Position numbers and translations under genes: made by a program. Of a stretch of DNA of 64,000 bases, positions 7,117 to 14,330 are shown piece after piece. Within the stretch, counting starts at the first letter, position 1, and each line of letters opens with the position of its first letter. The stretch is taken from the NCBI RefSeq assembly GCF_026341035.1, contig NZ_JAPEOQ010000001.1:4650001-4714000 (forward strand), read 5' to 3'. Source of the stretch: Streptomyces sp. NBC_01016. Its GTDB lineage: Bacteria; Actinomycetota; Actinomycetes; Streptomycetales; Streptomycetaceae. The notes beneath the pieces are model-generated. The model searched no databases. It was given only the letters and a program-made list of their open reading frames with translations, and was not told the origin of the DNA.

Positions 7117-7761
7117 ATGGATGCTGGTATAGCGGCAGTGTTTGGCGCCTTAGCAGGCTCGATCAGCGGTGTAATCGGCTCAATCGCGGCGGGGCGCGCC
7201 CAGCGTGATGGTGTGCGCATGACCGTACGTGCAGAGAACTTCAAGGAGCGACACCAACCGCGACGTGAGGCCTATAGAGCTTTTCTTGAAGTGCTGCGCG
7301 CCTTAGAGGCTCGCCTGAATTCGCCTGCCTACGAAGATTCGACACGTGAAGAAGAACGGCAGTTTAAAGAAGATCTTGACGCGCGATGGATCGACGTAGT
7401 TCTTGCGGGACCAGAGCCGTTGGCCATTATTGGTTCTGTTGTTCATGACGCTGTTGATGACATGATCGCCCACCTGGGCGAGTGCCGACAGCTATTGAAG
7501 CAATGGTTGGAAGAAACCGACGAAGAAGATGAAGACGCATTCGAGGCGGCACGCAAGGCGTACGAGGATGCAATGAATGAGACGGATAGTTGCAGGCGGC
7601 AGCTAGTTGATGCCATTAATACGTTTGGCGTGGCCTGTGCCCGGATGCTTGATAGGGATGGAACCGAGCGGCGCCGCACATTATGGCGGATACGGCAGAA
7701 ATTGAGGCGTGATAAGTCTCGCCAAGGAGCCAGTAGAGCCGCCCGCGTTCCCGTTCCCTAA
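7117..7761 (+). CDS. N-terminally hydrophobic helical protein, paralog B
   Basis: This 214-residue protein opens with a hydrophobic Gly/Ala segment (residues 3-27), then DGVRMTVRAENFKERHQPRR and a long, very acidic helical region (EETDEEDEDAFEAARKAYED). The first 65 or so residues align with paralog A (5094-5669) at many positions, including MDAG, FGALAGS and the MT(V/A)RAE block; the C-terminal parts have diverged. It would be anchored in the membrane with a soluble cytoplasmic or outer domain. Its stop overlaps the stop of the converging regulator gene (7758). No family is recognised. Duplication within one small element suggests the two copies bind different partners. Confidence 0.7.
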   Translation: MDAGIAAVFGALAGSISGVIGSIAAGRAQRDGVRMTVRAENFKERHQPRREAYRAFLEVLRALEARLNSPAYEDSTREEERQFKEDLDARWIDVVLAGPEPLAIIGSVVHDAVDDMIAHLGECRQLLKQWLEETDEEDEDAFEAARKAYEDAMNETDSCRRQLVDAINTFGVACARMLDRDGTERRRTLWRIRQKLRRDKSRQGASRAARVPVP

Positions 7762-8603
7762 CTGAGTGCGTCAATGGCGGAGGTGATGAGTGAGCGAGCG
7801 TCTGCCCCATAGGCGGCAACCTTCTTCATGTTGCCGAACGCCCGGAGGTACAGGGCTACTTCGCTGGGCTGGGTCTCCTTGATGGAGGCTGCCAACGTTT
7901 CGACGTGCACTCGCTGACGGTCAAAGACCGTGAAGGTTTCGAGTGGCCACGCCTCACGGGCTGCTGCGAACGAAATGACCCCCAGGGAGACCGAGGGGAG
8001 CGCCATGACTGACAGCAAATGGCCAAGCTGAGCTGCCATCACTTCCGGACTTCCGATCCGATACCGCAGCACCGACTCTTCTACCAGGACTGCGAACCTG
8101 TGGTCACCTTCCCGAATGACGCGTGATCGGTCCATGCGTGCAGTGACGGCATCTGACACATCGTCAGGCGTGCCTCGGAAGTGCGCAATTGAAGTCAGCA
8201 GCGCTGTTGCGTAGCCGGGTGTTTGGAAGAATCCAGGGACGACATTCGAGCAGTACACATGAAACTGTCTCGTCTGCTCGTAGAGGGGTACGCCCGACTC
8301 CTGTAGCCGCCTAAGGCCGGTTCGCTGTAGGCGCTGCCACTGGACGTACATGGAATCAGCCTGCCGGTTGGCCGCGATGAGGTCACCGCTTTGTTCCGGC
8401 ACCCCGCACGCTGTGCACCATGCGCGTATGTCAGTGTCGCTGGGTGGCGTCTTGGCGTGTTCGATCCGGGATGACTTGGATTCGCTCCAGTTGCAGCGGA
8501 TAGCCAACTCGCGCCCTGTGATTCCTGCGTCAAGCCTCATTTCCCGCAACCGCCCGGCCACGGCTTCTCTGGCTTGCTGGGCTTTGGACGAAGGTGAAGA
8601 CAT
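7758..8603 (-). CDS. XRE-family HTH regulator (DUF5753/Scr1 type)
   Basis: The 281-residue product has an N-terminal HTH (residues about 14-68; LREMRLDAGITGRELAIRC, then WSESKSSRIEHAKTPPS). A DUF5753-type domain follows, with EQTRQFHVYCSNVVPGFFQT, GYATALL and VLVEESVLRYRIG. This family is abundant in Streptomyces and often works with a small partner encoded next to it. Here two small genes lie just upstream on the same strand (8625-9140, 9112-9366), probably one operon. TGCAAGT boxes in the control region at 9396-9475 are candidate operators. It could control the element or developmental host genes. Confidence 0.85.
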   Translation of the reverse strand: MSSPSSKAQQAREAVAGRLREMRLDAGITGRELAIRCNWSESKSSRIEHAKTPPSDTDIRAWCTACGVPEQSGDLIAANRQADSMYVQWQRLQRTGLRRLQESGVPLYEQTRQFHVYCSNVVPGFFQTPGYATALLTSIAHFRGTPDDVSDAVTARMDRSRVIREGDHRFAVLVEESVLRYRIGSPEVMAAQLGHLLSVMALPSVSLGVISFAAAREAWPLETFTVFDRQRVHVETLAASIKETQPSEVALYLRAFGNMKKVAAYGADARSLITSAIDALS

Positions 8604-8624
8604 GAATTGGCTGCCCGGTCGCGC

Positions 8625-9140
8625 TTAGATCTTGTATTCGCTGTGGGGGATGGCCCGCTGCCAGATGGACTCAAAGGCGGATGCACAGAGCTTCAACGTC
8701 GCTGCATCCGTGCTGAGTTCATCCCTCACGTGGCTGCCATCCCCGGCGAAGTGATGGATGCGGAGGAGGTTCCCGTCGAACAGCCAGAAGTCATGCGCTG
8801 GCACCAGGAAGCCCGCCAGCGCACTCCGGGGCAGCCACCGGACATCTTCCCCAGCAGCTAGGTTCCCGTGCGTGGAGTCGTGCTCCCAGCGGATGTATTC
8901 GCTGACGGGTTCCGACACCACGCGCGCCCGGCGAATGGAGACACCACGCGCCACAGCATCCGCAATCGTCTGATGGAACGGGTGCCACCATGAATCGCGG
9001 TCAGTCCAGTCCACCCGTTCCCCGCGCTGCCATGCCTCTAGCCGGGGGTTGGTGCCGTAGTCATCCCGCGTTTCCAAGTGGACAGCGGAGTCACGTGTGT
9101 TGGCCAGTAGGTCACTGAACGGCGGAACGCTCGACTGCAT
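8625..9140 (-). CDS. DUF6879-type protein
   Basis: This 171-residue protein looks like the Streptomyces family usually found beside DUF5753 regulators: an early HLETRDDYGTNPRLEAWQRG, then RRARVVSEPVSEYIRWEHD, PRSALAGFLVPAHDFWLFDG, and a C-terminal LKLCASAFESIWQRAIPH. It has no membrane segment and no known catalytic motif. It lies 21 bases upstream of the HTH gene and overlaps the small gene upstream by 29 bases, so the three form one unit. A role as partner or effector of the regulator is inferred from this recurrent arrangement. Confidence 0.75.
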   Translation of the reverse strand: MQSSVPPFSDLLANTRDSAVHLETRDDYGTNPRLEAWQRGERVDWTDRDSWWHPFHQTIADAVARGVSIRRARVVSEPVSEYIRWEHDSTHGNLAAGEDVRWLPRSALAGFLVPAHDFWLFDGNLLRIHHFAGDGSHVRDELSTDAATLKLCASAFESIWQRAIPHSEYKI

Positions 9141-9366
9141 CGCACGCTTTCCGGATCATCGGCACCATGCGCGCCGGAATCCTGATGACTTCTTCGCTGT
9201 CCGGGATGGGCCCGTTGGCTGGTGTGTTCGACTCACAGGCCATACGCAGATCAGGGCCAGCCTTCCAGCCCTGCAATACCAATTCGCCTGCCTCTTCGTC
9301 GGCCCAGACTGTTGGGCAATGGTCGTGATCGGTGTCCGGGTCAATGCCCACGAACCGTAGCGACAT
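9112..9366 (-). CDS. 84-residue conserved small protein of the regulator triad
   Basis: ATG 9366 gives MSLRFVGIDPDTDHDHCPTV, then WADEEAGELVLQGWKAGPDL, a helical end with EEVIRIPARMVPMIRKACDA. This acidic small protein type sits next to DUF6879 and DUF5753 genes in Streptomyces. Its 3' end overlaps the DUF6879 start by 29 bases, so translation is coupled. The promoter region upstream holds repeated TGCAAGT boxes. Its activity is unknown; a longer upstream reading is possible but crosses the operator region and lacks support. Confidence 0.65.
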   Translation of the reverse strand: MSLRFVGIDPDTDHDHCPTVWADEEAGELVLQGWKAGPDLRMACESNTPANGPIPDSEEVIRIPARMVPMIRKACDAVERSAVQ

Positions 9367-9395
9367 GGCTGCCTCTCTCCGCGTAGCTTGCTCGA

Positions 9396-9475
9396 ACTTG
9401 CATAGCCATCCTGCCTGTTCAGCACGGCAGGTCAAGGGCACCTGCGCGAATACTGGTGTGCAAGTCCGTGCAAGT
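9396..9475. promoter_or_regulatory. TGCAAGT boxes between divergent genes
   Basis: ACTTGCA occurs at 9396-9402, within CTTGCTCGAACTTGC. GTGCAAGT occurs twice, at 9458-9465 and 9468-9475, 10 bases (one helical turn) apart. The boxes lie upstream of the minus-strand triad (start 9366) and the plus-strand small genes (9547, 9765). Repeats at one helical turn are what a cooperative HTH repressor would use; the DUF5753 regulator next door is the natural candidate. Confidence 0.45.
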
Positions 9476-9546
9476 TTGTGGAGACGAGTAGCTCTAGCGA
9501 GCTTGGCTGGCTGCCTCACACGGACAGGAAAGCTGGGGGTTGGGCT

Positions 9547-9768
9547 ATGCAGGCGAGCACACGACAGGAAGAACCTTTGGAACTTCCGCTGACTCAAAGC
9601 GAGTGCCTTGAGGGCGTAGACGGCTGCGCTGCATGCGGGATGCTCACGCGGCTGCGGAGAAACGCGAAGGCGAACGCGAACGGCAGCCGGGTAACTGATC
9701 TCAATGTGCGCTTGCGTCGGCATCTGAAGACCGATCACCAATGGCTCACGGGGGATGACCAGCGATGA
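9547..9768 (+). CDS. 73-residue small protein
   Basis: ATG 9547 is preceded by a G-rich GGGGG stretch that may act as ribosome site; a start at 9478 is possible but would place the N-terminus next to the operators. The product has a short Cys pair (GVDGCAACGML) and a basic C-terminal part ending HLKTDHQW. Its stop overlaps the next start as ATGA, supporting a two-gene unit. A small zinc-binding or DNA-binding role is conceivable. No family is recognised. Confidence 0.5.
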   Translation: MQASTRQEEPLELPLTQSECLEGVDGCAACGMLTRLRRNAKANANGSRVTDLNVRLRRHLKTDHQWLTGDDQR

Positions 9769-9950
9769 GCAGCCGGGAACCGGCAAAGCCGAAGTGTTAT
9801 GAGTGTGAGGACTTGCAGCGCTGCATCAAGACTGCCCCCAATGAGGTCAGTAGGGACGCATGGCAGGGCGCGCTAGACCTGCACCGCACCGAGCAGCACA
9901 CGCCCGCTGAACAGGCGCCTGTGCACACCACCCCTGGTCTCCCGCTCTGA
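9765..9950 (+). CDS. 61-residue small protein with Cys motif
   Basis: It begins MSSREPAKPKCYECEDLQRC, giving a CxxCx5C pattern, and then has helical, His-containing sequence ending in a Pro/Thr-rich tail. It is coupled to the preceding gene by ATGA. It is the last gene of the element before the terminator at 9973 and the junction. Function unknown. Confidence 0.5.
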   Translation: MSSREPAKPKCYECEDLQRCIKTAPNEVSRDAWQGALDLHRTEQHTPAEQAPVHTTPGLPL

Positions 9951-9972
9951 CTCCACGGACAGAGCGGGACCG

Positions 9973-10013
9973 GCCCCACCTGTGCGTCCCCCGGCGTATG
10001 GGTGGGGCTTTCG
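9973..10013 (+). terminator. terminator at right end of the element
   Basis: GCCCCACC (9973-9980) and GGTGGGGC (10001-10008) form an 8-pair stem with a 20-base loop that can fold further (CCCCCGG). TTTCG follows. It would stop transcription from the two small genes before the chromosomal junction. Confidence 0.6.
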
Positions 10014-10029
10014 CCTGCCTGCTGACCAG

Positions 10030-10080
10030 GGACAACGGGGCCTGTAGTCTAGAAGTGCTAGTTAGAAGCGTCTGGGTCGG
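10030..10080. other. probable right attachment site (attR) of the element
   Basis: Composition and gene style change here, and a chromosomal VOC gene read from the right loses its normal C-terminus at this point. The last clearly VOC-like residues are WTVLADPDA; the family normally continues with a GN(E)F-type ending, but here SN-stop follows. The repeat TCTAGAAG/TTAGAAG and TAG-rich sequence lie just left of the break. The 2-bp serine-integrase core cannot be placed without the left end, which is outside the window. Confidence 0.6.
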
Positions 10081-10393
10081 CCAGCACCGTCCACGACTCG
10101 TCGCCGCTCTGCCCCACGTCCGCGCCGCGCGCCCCGAGCCCGACGAGCCGCTCGATCTCGGAGTCCCGGTCCTCGGCGGCGCAGGTCAGGTCGAAGTGCA
10201 GCCGGTTCTTGACCACCTTGCGGTCCGTGACCGGCATGAAGCAGATCCCGACCGGCGCGTCCTCGTCCGGACCGATCACCACCTCGCGCTCCCGCTCCGA
10301 CAGGATCCGCCAGCGCAACGCCCCGGCCCAGAAGCGGGCCAGGGCGGGCAGATCGTGGGCGTCGATGACGATGTGGTGCAGCGAGACGGGCAT
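10058..10393 (-). pseudogene. VOC (glyoxalase-fold) gene truncated by the element
   Basis: From ATG 10393 (MPVSLHHIVIDAHDLPALAR) the frame shows a typical small actinobacterial VOC protein: FWAGALRWRIL, VGICFMPVTD, then KVVKNRLHFDLTCAAEDRDS and GQSGDESWTVLADPD. Such proteins normally end with a segment containing the last metal-ligand Glu (PEGNEF type). Here the frame stops at DASN, 111 residues in, exactly where chromosome-like sequence gives way to the element. I infer that integration replaced the last codons, which probably removes a metal ligand and activity. The missing 3' end should lie left of the element. Confidence 0.7.
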
Positions 10394-10566
10394 GCGCGCC
10401 AGCATGTCCGGCGCGCCCGGCGGCTGTCACTCACCCGTGCGACCCATGCCGCGCGCCCCGACTCCCTCCCACGCGCGAGCCGGGAACCGCCCGCCCCGGC
10501 GATCCGCCGCACCTCTGTGCGCGACCACGCTGACGGTGTCCCATCGGAACCCTCCGAGGAGGCGCC

Positions 10567-12678
10567 GTGCTCAGCGCACTCGCCCGGGCGGCGACCCGCC
10601 GCCCCCGTACCGTGATCCTCACCTGGCTCGCCCTGATCGTGCTCGGTTTCGGGCTCGGCACCGGGGTCTTCGGCCGGCTCTCCGACTCGGTGCCGGACGT
10701 GCCGGGCACCGAGTCCGACCGCACCGCCGAACTCCTCGACGACATCGACCCGCGCGGCGAATCCCTCAGCGCCGTCGTCGAGGCGCGCCGCGTCACCGAC
10801 CCCGAACTGCGCGGCCAGGTCGAGCGGACCGCCGCGGACCTGCGCCGCATTCCCGGCGTCGCCGCCGTGCCCGACCCGTACGCCACCGAGGGCCTGGCCT
10901 CCGCCGACGGCCGCGCGCTCATCGTGCCCGTCAACCTGAAGGGCGGACTCGACGACGACGCGGAGGAGGAGACCGTCGATGCCGTCGCCGACCGGGTCAA
11001 GGAGATCGACGGCGCCGACGTGCACGTCAGCGGCGGCCCGCTGCTCGGGCAGCAGCTCGGCGAGCGGGCCCAAGAAGACGTCCAGCGCGCCGAGTTGATA
11101 TCCCTGCCGATCGTGCTCGGGCTGCTCCTGCTGATATTCGGCGGGCTGCGCGCGGCCGGACTGCCGCTGCTCGTGGCGGTCAGCGGCGTGGCGGGCGCGT
11201 TCCTCGCCCTGTTTGGCTTCAGCCAGGTCACCGAGATCTCCGTCTACGTGATCCAGGTGACGACCATGCTCGGGCTCGGCCTCGCCGTGGACTACGCGCT
11301 GCTGATGGTGATGCGCTTCCGGGAGGAACGCCGGACGAGCGCGGACGTCACCGAGGCCGTGCACCGCACCGTCGAACGCGCGGGCCGCACCATCCTCTTC
11401 TCCGGCCTCACCGTCGCCGTCAGCCTCAGCGGACTGCTCGTCTTCCCGAGCCCGTTCCTGCGCAGCATGGGCCTGGCCGTGGCCGCCGTCGTGGTCGTCG
11501 ACATGCTCGCCGCGCTGACCCTGCTGCCCGCGCTGCTCACCCGGTTCGGCGCGCGCATCGCCCCGTCGAAGCCGCGCGCGCCCGGGACGGAGGGCCGCGT
11601 CTTCGCCCGCCTCGCCCTGTTCGCGGCCCGCCGCCCCATCGCGGTGACGACGGTGAGCGTCCTCGCCCTGCTCACGCTCGCGCTGCCCGTATCGAACCTC
11701 CGTATCGACATCGGTGACGCCCGCCAACTCCCCGCATCCACCGAGGCGCGGCAGCTGTACGACACCATGCAGGAGCACTACCCGGCGGGTGTCGGCGTCG
11801 ACCCGGTCGTCGTCGTGGCACGCCCCGGCACGGACCCCGCCTTCGAGGCCCGCGTGAAGGCGCTGGACGGCGTCGCGTCGTCGGAGACCCGGACCCTCGA
11901 CGACGGCACCCGCGTGCTGCGCGTCACCCCGGCCGGCTCGATCGACGGAGCCACCGCGACCCAACTCGTGCAGGACGTACGGGCGTTGCGCGGGGACGAT
12001 CCGGTGAGCGTGGCAGGCGTCGCGGCCCGGCTCGTCGACTTCCGCCAGATGCTCGCCGACCGTGCCCCCTGGGCCGCGCTCACCGTCCTCGTCGGCATCT
12101 TCGCGCTGCTCTTCGCGTTCACCGGCTCGCTGCTGATCCCGCTGCGGACGATCCTCACCACCCTGCTCAGCCTCGGCGCCGCGCTCGGCGTGGTGGTCCT
12201 CGTGTTCCAGGACGGGCACGCCGCGTCCTGGCTCGGCGGAGAGGGCCTCGGCGCGCTCAGCCTGACCGCGCCGCCGCTCATCATCGCCATCGCCTTCGGG
12301 CTCGCCATGGACTACGAACTGTTCATCCTCGCCCGGATGCGCGAGTCGTGGCGCACCACGGGGGACGCGCAGGGAGCGGTGGTGACCGGGCTGAGGCGCT
12401 CGGGCCGCGTCGTGAGCTGCGCGGCACTGCTCCTCGCCGTCGTCTTCGGCGCCTTCATGACGGGCGGCTTCGCGCCCATCCTGGAGATCGGCCTCGGCCT
12501 CACCCTGGCGGTCGTGATCGACGCGACGATCGTAAGGATGCTGCTCGTACCGGCGACGATGGCGCTCATGGGCAAGCGCGCGTGGTGGGCGCCGCGAGCG
12601 CTGCGCAGGGTGCACGACCGGTTCGGCGTCCAGGAGGAAGAGGCCCCGCAGGAACCGCTGGTGACGCCGCGTCAGTAA
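10567..12678 (+). CDS. MMPL-family transporter 1
   Basis: The 703-residue integral membrane protein starts at GTG with GAGGAGG 4 bases upstream. It has the RND/MMPL arrangement: TM1 (ILTWLALIVLGFGLGTGVFG), a large outer loop, a block of helices including TTMLGLGLAVDYALLMVMRF, a second loop, and a second block with LIIAIAFGLAMDYELFILAR. The two GLAxDY segments are the membrane Asp-Tyr pairs expected for proton coupling. It exports a hydrophobic compound or lipid; the substrate is unknown. It is shorter than mycobacterial MmpL proteins but usual for Streptomyces. It ends at a perfect bidirectional hairpin facing the cdh operon. Confidence 0.9.
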   Translation: MLSALARAATRRPRTVILTWLALIVLGFGLGTGVFGRLSDSVPDVPGTESDRTAELLDDIDPRGESLSAVVEARRVTDPELRGQVERTAADLRRIPGVAAVPDPYATEGLASADGRALIVPVNLKGGLDDDAEEETVDAVADRVKEIDGADVHVSGGPLLGQQLGERAQEDVQRAELISLPIVLGLLLLIFGGLRAAGLPLLVAVSGVAGAFLALFGFSQVTEISVYVIQVTTMLGLGLAVDYALLMVMRFREERRTSADVTEAVHRTVERAGRTILFSGLTVAVSLSGLLVFPSPFLRSMGLAVAAVVVVDMLAALTLLPALLTRFGARIAPSKPRAPGTEGRVFARLALFAARRPIAVTTVSVLALLTLALPVSNLRIDIGDARQLPASTEARQLYDTMQEHYPAGVGVDPVVVVARPGTDPAFEARVKALDGVASSETRTLDDGTRVLRVTPAGSIDGATATQLVQDVRALRGDDPVSVAGVAARLVDFRQMLADRAPWAALTVLVGIFALLFAFTGSLLIPLRTILTTLLSLGAALGVVVLVFQDGHAASWLGGEGLGALSLTAPPLIIAIAFGLAMDYELFILARMRESWRTTGDAQGAVVTGLRRSGRVVSCAALLLAVVFGAFMTGGFAPILEIGLGLTLAVVIDATIVRMLLVPATMALMGKRAWWAPRALRRVHDRFGVQEEEAPQEPLVTPRQ

Positions 12679-12708
12679 CGATGCATCTACTACGGCAGGG
12701 ATGAGCGC

Positions 12709-12751
12709 ACGTGCAGGGCCCCGGACACGAGGTGTCCGGGGCCCTGCACGT
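12709..12751. terminator. perfect 20-bp bidirectional terminator hairpin
   Basis: The arms at 12709-12728 and 12732-12751 are perfect complements around a GAG loop; the core arm is GTGCAGGGCCCCGGACAC. It lies between the converging MMPL and cdhB genes and would stop transcription from both sides. There is no T-run, as is common for actinomycete terminators. Confidence 0.8.
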
Positions 12752-12769
12752 CAGGTGGTCGGCGCTCCG

Positions 12770-13246
12770 TCAGACGACGGCGATCGACCGGCCCGCCCAC
12801 TCCGGGGCGGGCTCCGTCAGCTCGGTGAAGCGGTCGCGGACCACGGCCGGGAACTCGGCCGCCTTGCCCGCCTCCTGGTCGACGTGGATCGCGAGCAGCT
12901 CGGTGGTCGCCACAGGGGCCGCGTCCGGGTCGGGCTCGCCCGCCTCGTCGTCGACCACGAACATCTCGTGCGTGAAGCGCGCCTTCTTCGACGCCGCCCC
13001 CAACACCCGCGTACGGATGGCGAGATGGGCGCCCTCGGGAACGTCACGCAGATAGCGGATGTGCGACTCGACCGTGTAGAGCGAGCAGTGGGTGGACTCG
13101 CGGTAGGTCGAGTCCAGGCCCGTCTCGATCATCATGGCGTCGGTGGCGTGACCGAAGGCGAGGACGTAGAACGCCTCGCTCATGTGACCGTTGTAGTCGA
13201 TCCACTCGGGGCGGACCGTGCGGTGCAGCAGGGGGAGTGGGCTCAT
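12770..13246 (-). CDS. cdhB: betainyl-CoA thioesterase-like hot-dog protein
   Basis: This 158-residue 4HBT hot-dog thioesterase has RPEWIDYNGHMSEAFYVLAF near the N-terminus, with the Asp-Tyr-Asn-Gly-His-Met pattern of the family, then HIRYLRDVPEGAHLAIRTRV. In carnitine users CdhB splits betainyl-CoA to glycine betaine and CoA. The assignment rests on the fold plus its place: its ATG overlaps the stop of the L-carnitine dehydrogenase-like gene (ATGA), and the cleavage enzyme cdhC lies upstream. In some bacteria this domain is fused to the dehydrogenase. It acts in the cytoplasm. Confidence 0.75.
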   Translation of the reverse strand: MSPLPLLHRTVRPEWIDYNGHMSEAFYVLAFGHATDAMMIETGLDSTYRESTHCSLYTVESHIRYLRDVPEGAHLAIRTRVLGAASKKARFTHEMFVVDDEAGEPDPDAAPVATTELLAIHVDQEAGKAAEFPAVVRDRFTELTEPAPEWAGRSIAVV

Positions 13247-14223
13247 CGCGGGTCGGCCTCCCCGTTCTTGCTGCCGTTCAGGCGGCCCGTCGCGCGCAGC
13301 ACGTCGATGACGCCCTGGTCGCGCTCGGCGACGAGGTCGGCGATGGAACGGCCGTCCGCGGCGACATCGCAGCCCGCGACCACGGAGTCGTACAGCTGCT
13401 TGTCGAGCTCCGGGGCCTCCAGGCGCGTCCACGGCGACTTCAGGGACGGGCCGAAGTGGTCGAGCATGTGCGCCATGCCGCCCTCGCCGCCCGCGAGCGC
13501 GAACGTCAGCATCGGGCCCATGAACGCCCAGCGCAGGCCGGGGCCCTCGGTGATCGAGTCGTCGATCTCCTTCACCGTCGCCTCGCCGTTGGCGACCATG
13601 TGCAGCGCCTCGCGCCACAGGGCCTCCTGGAGGCGGTTGGCGATGAAGCCGGGCACCTCGCGGGCCATGGTGATGACCGACTTGCCGGCCACCTCGTAGA
13701 AGCGGGAGGCCCAGGCGGTGGCGTCGGCGTCGGTCTTTTCGCCGCCGACGACCTCGACGAGCGGGATCAGGTACGGCGGGTTGAACGGGTGCCCGACGAC
13801 CAGGCGCGCGGGGTTCGCGGCCGTGGTCTGCATGTCGGTCATCGGGTAGCCGGAGGTCGACGAGGCGATCACGACGCCGGCGGGGGCGGCCGCGTCGAGC
13901 CGGGACAGCAGATCGCGCTTGAGATCGAGGTCCTCGGGGGCGCTCTCCTGCACGAACTCGGCGTCGGCGACGGCCTCTTCGAGGGTCGGGGTGACGGTGA
14001 GCCGGTCGCGGGAGGCGCCGTCGGCGAGACCCATCTCGGTGAGGGCGGGCCAGGCGGCGTCGACCAGGCGGCGCAGCTTCTGCTCGGCGTCGGGGGCCGG
14101 GTCCCAGGCCGTGACGTCGTAGCCGCGCGCCAGGAAGTGGGCGACCCAGCCGCCGCCGATGACGCCGGCTCCGACGCACGCGACCCGGCGGACGTCCTCG
14201 GGAGCGGTGAGGGGGGAGGTCAT
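13243..14223 (-). CDS. cdhA: L-carnitine dehydrogenase-like enzyme
   Basis: This 326-residue protein of the 3-hydroxyacyl-CoA dehydrogenase superfamily begins with a Rossmann motif (VACVGAGVIGGGWVAHFLA). The family signature is VVGHPFNPPYLIPLVEVVGG, with the catalytic HPFNPP. A C-terminal helical domain carries AREVPGFIANRLQEALWREA. The closest known activity is NAD-dependent oxidation of L-carnitine to 3-dehydrocarnitine, supported by its neighbours: a BKACE enzyme upstream and a hot-dog thioesterase overlapping downstream. Together they would turn carnitine into glycine betaine plus acetoacetate. If the neighbours are ignored, another short 3-hydroxyacid dehydrogenase would be possible. Confidence 0.8.
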   Translation of the reverse strand: MTSPLTAPEDVRRVACVGAGVIGGGWVAHFLARGYDVTAWDPAPDAEQKLRRLVDAAWPALTEMGLADGASRDRLTVTPTLEEAVADAEFVQESAPEDLDLKRDLLSRLDAAAPAGVVIASSTSGYPMTDMQTTAANPARLVVGHPFNPPYLIPLVEVVGGEKTDADATAWASRFYEVAGKSVITMAREVPGFIANRLQEALWREALHMVANGEATVKEIDDSITEGPGLRWAFMGPMLTFALAGGEGGMAHMLDHFGPSLKSPWTRLEAPELDKQLYDSVVAGCDVAADGRSIADLVAERDQGVIDVLRATGRLNGSKNGEADPR

Positions 14224-14262
14224 GAGGGTGGTGTTGCCTTCCGGTGAAGCGGTGTCAGTTTA

Positions 14263-14330
14263 CTTGCGTGTGCGGGGAATTCAGAAATGCGGCTTGCTTG
14301 CGTGAGCGGAGATTTCAGGAACGCGGCTTG
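14263..14330. repeat. 34-bp tandem repeat at the 3' end of cdhC
   Basis: Two copies (14263-14296 and 14297-14330) both start CTTGCGTG and end GCGGCTTG and differ at 5 of 34 positions. The second copy covers the last codons and stop of cdhC, so the first looks like a duplication of the gene end in the gap before cdhA. Confidence 0.75.

Noticed and set aside
10276..12615. A 779-codon open frame on the minus strand across the MMPL gene
   Set aside because: Its product is a low-complexity His/Arg/Gly/Glu-rich string with no fold; it is the usual antisense shadow of a GC-rich gene. The plus-strand MMPL has clear motifs.
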